Source: Prochlorococcus sp. AG-347-L17 (GTDB lineage: Bacteria > Cyanobacteriota > Cyanobacteriia > PCC-6307 > Cyanobiaceae). Taken from it: a stretch of 51,984 bases of DNA. Below, piece after piece: positions 47,293-51,984 of the stretch (the first letter of the stretch is position 1; each line of letters opens with the position of its first letter). The notes under the pieces are model-generated. The model was not told the origin of the DNA. It saw nothing but the letters and a program-made list of their open reading frames with translations, and did not search any database. The position numbers and the translations under genes are program-made. The stretch covers positions 1-51,984 of the forward strand of contig QCCN01000011.1 in NCBI GenBank assembly GCA_003278925.1, given 5' to 3'.

Positions 47293-47442
47293 ATGAATTT
47301 CTGAAGAAAAAAATATTAGCTATATAATTAAAGAGATTAATTTTTTCATTGACTTCGAGCCTTTATCTTAATGCGGTGGTAAGTTTAATGAAAGACCTTT
47401 TAAAAATAACATTTTAAAAGTTTAATATTTTTTTTATATTAA

Positions 47443-49736
<2,294 letters not shown>

Positions 49737-49739
49737 ATT

Positions 49740-50105
49740 TTGGATTTCAGTTCAATAAATATTATTTTACTAGGCAGTACTTTTGGATTAATACTGAGAA
49801 TATTCATTCAAAATAATTTTAAAAAAACTATAAGTTTTGATATTCAAAATACTTCAATAGTAAATTTTTTATCATCTTTTTTTTTAGGAATTTTAGTAGC
49901 TTTAAACTTTATTAATAACGAAATATTAGTATTATTTTATAGCGGCTTTTTGGGATGTTTTAGTACATTTTCTTCCTTTATATATCAACTATTTATCCTA
50001 TTTAAAAAGAGAAAATTCCTAAGATTATTTCTTCATTATATGGAAGTGATAATTTTTTCATTTATTTTCTTTTATTTAGGTTATTTTTTTATTCAGTTTT
50101 TTTAA
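49740..50105 (+). CDS. crcB: CrcB/Fluc-family fluoride channel subunit 1
   Basis: Fluc channels export fluoride and act as dual-topology dimers or heterodimers. The 121 residues form four membrane helices (about 6-22, 38-58, 64-86, 100-119). The family core GFLGCFSTFSSF is present in helix 3, matching the phenylalanine and sodium-binding region. The usual N-terminal GGxxGAxxRY is reduced to LGSTFGLILRIF. The start is TTG at 49740, 3 bp after the preceding stop, with no ATG nearby. It is followed at once by a second crcB-like gene, so the two probably form a heterodimer. Confidence 0.82.
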   Translation: MDFSSINIILLGSTFGLILRIFIQNNFKKTISFDIQNTSIVNFLSSFFLGILVALNFINNEILVLFYSGFLGCFSTFSSFIYQLFILFKKRKFLRLFLHYMEVIIFSFIFFYLGYFFIQFF

Positions 50106-50106
50106 A

Positions 50107-50436
50107 GTGAGAATAAATAATTTTATTTATATTCTTTTAGCTGCTTACCTAGCTACTTTTTTAAGATTAATTATAAATAATAATTTTTTTGTTTCAATAA
50201 TTGGATCATTCTTAGTGGGTTTTTTTATTAGTAAAAGATTAAGTTATTCAATTGAAAAAATTTTATTGAGTGGTTTTTTTTCTTGTTTTACATCCTTTAG
50301 CGGATTTATATATTTTTTGTACAAAATTTTAAATCAAGGTGATTGGATAAAATTTATAATTTTTTTTAATTTAATCATTATCGTAAATTTATTCACAATG
50401 CTGTTCGGGTTCTGGTTAAGTAGAAAAATTACTTAG
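50107..50436 (+). CDS. crcB: CrcB/Fluc-family fluoride channel subunit 2
   Basis: This is the second half-channel of the tandem pair, 109 residues with four hydrophobic segments. The N-terminus LLAAYLATFLRLI aligns with the family's GAxxRY region but lacks most of its glycines. Helix 2 has IIGSFLVGFFIS, and helix 3 keeps GFFSCFTSFSGFIYFL. The start is GTG at 50107, one base after the first subunit's stop at 50103-50105. Both subunits are more degenerate than typical CrcB, so transport of another small anion is conceivable. Paired genes with opposite topology are known for the family. Confidence 0.8.
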   Translation: MRINNFIYILLAAYLATFLRLIINNNFFVSIIGSFLVGFFISKRLSYSIEKILLSGFFSCFTSFSGFIYFLYKILNQGDWIKFIIFFNLIIIVNLFTMLFGFWLSRKIT

Positions 50437-50442
50437 ATTTCA

Positions 50443-50448
50443 TATAAT
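50443..50448 (+). promoter_or_regulatory. Likely -10 element of mgtE
   Basis: A perfect TATAAT sits 32 bases before the mgtE ATG at 50480, just after the stop of the second crcB. The leader has AAGGG at 50466-50470, 9 bases before the start, as a ribosome-binding site. This suggests mgtE can be expressed independently of gyrB. No clear -35 is seen. Confidence 0.4.
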
Positions 50449-50479
50449 GGTGATGTCACTTTGATAAGGGATTATATTT

Positions 50480-51886
50480 ATGAATGAAAATAATCTTGAA
50501 ACAGTTACGTCGTTATCTTCAGATTTAAGTGCGCGAGAAAATATTACTTTTCAACTTGAGGAATTGCTCATCGCAGGAAATTATGATGAAGCAAAGTTAC
50601 TTTTAGAGCCTTCCCAACCTGTTGATATTGCAGATGCTATTGGAAGCCTTCCACTAATATTGCAGGCATTAGCATTTCGATTATTAAAGAAAAATGAAGC
50701 AATTGAGGTTTATGAATATTTAGATCCAGTAGTTCAGCAAACTTTATTAGAAAGGCTTCGCTCAGGAGAGGTTCTAGAAATCGTTGAAAAAATGTCTCCT
50801 GATGATAGGGTTCAACTTTTTGATGAATTACCTGCAAAAGTTGTACGAAAATTTTTGTCTGCTCTTAGTCCTGGTGAAAGGAAAGTAACTGCTGAATTAC
50901 TTGGATATGAACCTGAAACTGCGGGAAGATTAATGACAACTGAATTTATAGACCTTAAAGAGATGCAAACAGCAGCTGAGGCTCTTTCTTTAGTTAGAAA
51001 AAGAGCCCCATTTACTGAAACTATTTACAGCCTATATGTTACGGATAAAGAAAGACATTTAACTGGTATTCTCTCTTTAAGAGACCTTGTAACTGCTGAT
51101 CCTTCTAAGCCAATTGGTGATGTTATGACAAGGGATGTAGTTAATATCTCTACTAATACAAATCAAGAAGAGGTTGCTAGAGCAATACAAAGATATGATT
51201 TTTTAGCTCTACCAGTTGTTGATAAAGAAAAAAGACTGGTTGGGATAGTAACTGTTGATGATTTAATTGATGTCATAGAAAAAGAAGCAACAAGAGATAT
51301 TTATGCAGCAGGGGCAGTACAACCTGGAGATGAAGATGATTATTTCCAAAGTAGTTTGTTTACAATCGCTCGAAGAAGAATTTTATGGTTATTAATTTTG
51401 GTTTTGGCAAATGGTTTGACGACAAAAGTTATAGCTATGAATGATCAAATATTAAAAGAAATAGTTTTATTGGCTGCATTTATTCCACTACTTATAGGCA
51501 CCGGGGGCAATGTTGGTGCTCAAAGTTCAACGGTTGTCATTAGAGGTTTAAGTACTCAAAAATTGAAGTCTCTGGGTTCTATTAAGGCAGTACTTAAAGA
51601 GGCAATAACAGGCGCTCTTTTAGGTGTTTTTATGATGATCGTAGTATTTCCCTTCGCTTGGTGGCAAGGAGAAGGGCCATTAATTGCTTCTGCGGTGGGA
51701 ATAAGTTTAATATCAATAACAACTTTAGCTGCTACAACAGGAGCGATCCTTCCTTTGTTGTTTGACAGAATGAAATTGGATCCAGCCTTAATGTCCTCCC
51801 CTTTCATTACAACCGTTACTGATATTGCTGGTGTATTTATTTATCTCAGTACAGCAAAATGGCTATTAAACTCACCATTGGCCTAA
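50480..51886 (+). CDS. mgtE: Magnesium transporter MgtE
   Basis: MgtE is a magnesium channel gated by cytoplasmic magnesium-sensing domains. The N domain (about 20-135) has helical repeats LLEPSQPVDIADAIGSL and ERLRSGEVLEIVEKMSPDDRVQLFDELP. Two CBS domains follow (about 140-265, with TGILSLRDLVTADP and LVGIVTVDDLIDVIE). The membrane domain has five spans from about 290 to 465, with the pore signature GTGGNVGAQSS. The 468-residue length is normal. It is the last gene in the window. Confidence 0.96.
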   Translation: MNENNLETVTSLSSDLSARENITFQLEELLIAGNYDEAKLLLEPSQPVDIADAIGSLPLILQALAFRLLKKNEAIEVYEYLDPVVQQTLLERLRSGEVLEIVEKMSPDDRVQLFDELPAKVVRKFLSALSPGERKVTAELLGYEPETAGRLMTTEFIDLKEMQTAAEALSLVRKRAPFTETIYSLYVTDKERHLTGILSLRDLVTADPSKPIGDVMTRDVVNISTNTNQEEVARAIQRYDFLALPVVDKEKRLVGIVTVDDLIDVIEKEATRDIYAAGAVQPGDEDDYFQSSLFTIARRRILWLLILVLANGLTTKVIAMNDQILKEIVLLAAFIPLLIGTGGNVGAQSSTVVIRGLSTQKLKSLGSIKAVLKEAITGALLGVFMMIVVFPFAWWQGEGPLIASAVGISLISITTLAATTGAILPLLFDRMKLDPALMSSPFITTVTDIAGVFIYLSTAKWLLNSPLA

Positions 51887-51984
51887 ATTAACTAGGTATT
51901 TATTCTCATTTTTGTAAAAATGTGGATTTTATTGTTTAACTTTACATTTCTTAATGGTATTGTTTACAAAACAACATTCAACAT
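51887..51984. other. Intergenic stretch at window end, weak hairpin
   Basis: No frame of note is seen in the last 98 bases. The sequence from 51907 to 51922 is a near-perfect AT-rich palindrome (7-base arms CATTTTT/AAAAATG, 2-base loop). It may end mgtE transcription, but it lacks a GC stem, so it is only a weak candidate terminator. Confidence 0.3.

Overview
The window is a stretch of core chromosome from a marine picocyanobacterium, most likely a high-light-type Prochlorococcus. This is inferred from several things read together: very AT-rich DNA (about one third G+C by eye, not computed), gaps of only a few to about 175 bp, many overlapping or touching genes, and cyanobacterial markers. 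The markers are PsbZ, SqdB/SqdX sulfolipid enzymes, a Ycf37-like TPR protein, a Ycf23/DUF561 protein, a DUF98-type chorismate lyase, and CobH. No rRNA, transposase, integrase, phage gene, CRISPR array or obvious transferred island was seen. No gene-free stretch exceeds 300 bp. The longest are 14131-14300, 40949-41122, 47293-47442 and 38984-39123, and they look like promoter regions only.

Layout. 1-515 is the 3' part of an unrecognised gene. 495-5954 (minus) reads desaturase, rplI, dnaB, mnmG, chorismate lyase. 6030-11386 (plus) holds a conserved hypothetical gene, a methionine gamma-lyase-like PLP enzyme, gcvH and gcvP. A small hypothetical gene follows at 11516-11764. 11777-14130 (minus) is the sulfolipid pair sqdB-sqdX. 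14301-16265 (minus) is rpmI, rplT, a ycf37-like gene and thiG. 16357-19224 (plus) carries a SpoIID-like protein and a membrane glycosyltransferase. 19226-24657 (minus) is tig, clpP, clpX, dnaX, a protein-quality-control group plus the clamp-loader gene. 24782-28781 (plus) is asd, dapA and RNase J, converging on tilS.

The second half continues with ycf23-like and uvrB (plus), lysC and holA (minus), cobH (plus), mutS (minus), then psbZ, ribH, tRNA-Gly(GCC) and an NTF2-like gene (plus). After these come a GNAT gene (minus), secA (plus), and the minus-strand run miaA, infC, gntR-type regulator, cysE. The window ends with gyrB, a small exported SH3-like protein, two CrcB half-channels and mgtE (plus).

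Most genes are housekeeping. LysC, Asd and DapA together give the first steps from aspartate towards lysine and diaminopimelate. I see no clear undescribed system. The points most worth a second look are the Thr/Lys minisatellite tail of trigger factor, the missing conventional start of the chorismate lyase, the tandem degenerate CrcB pair behind gyrB, and the unexplained conserved gene at 6030-6728.
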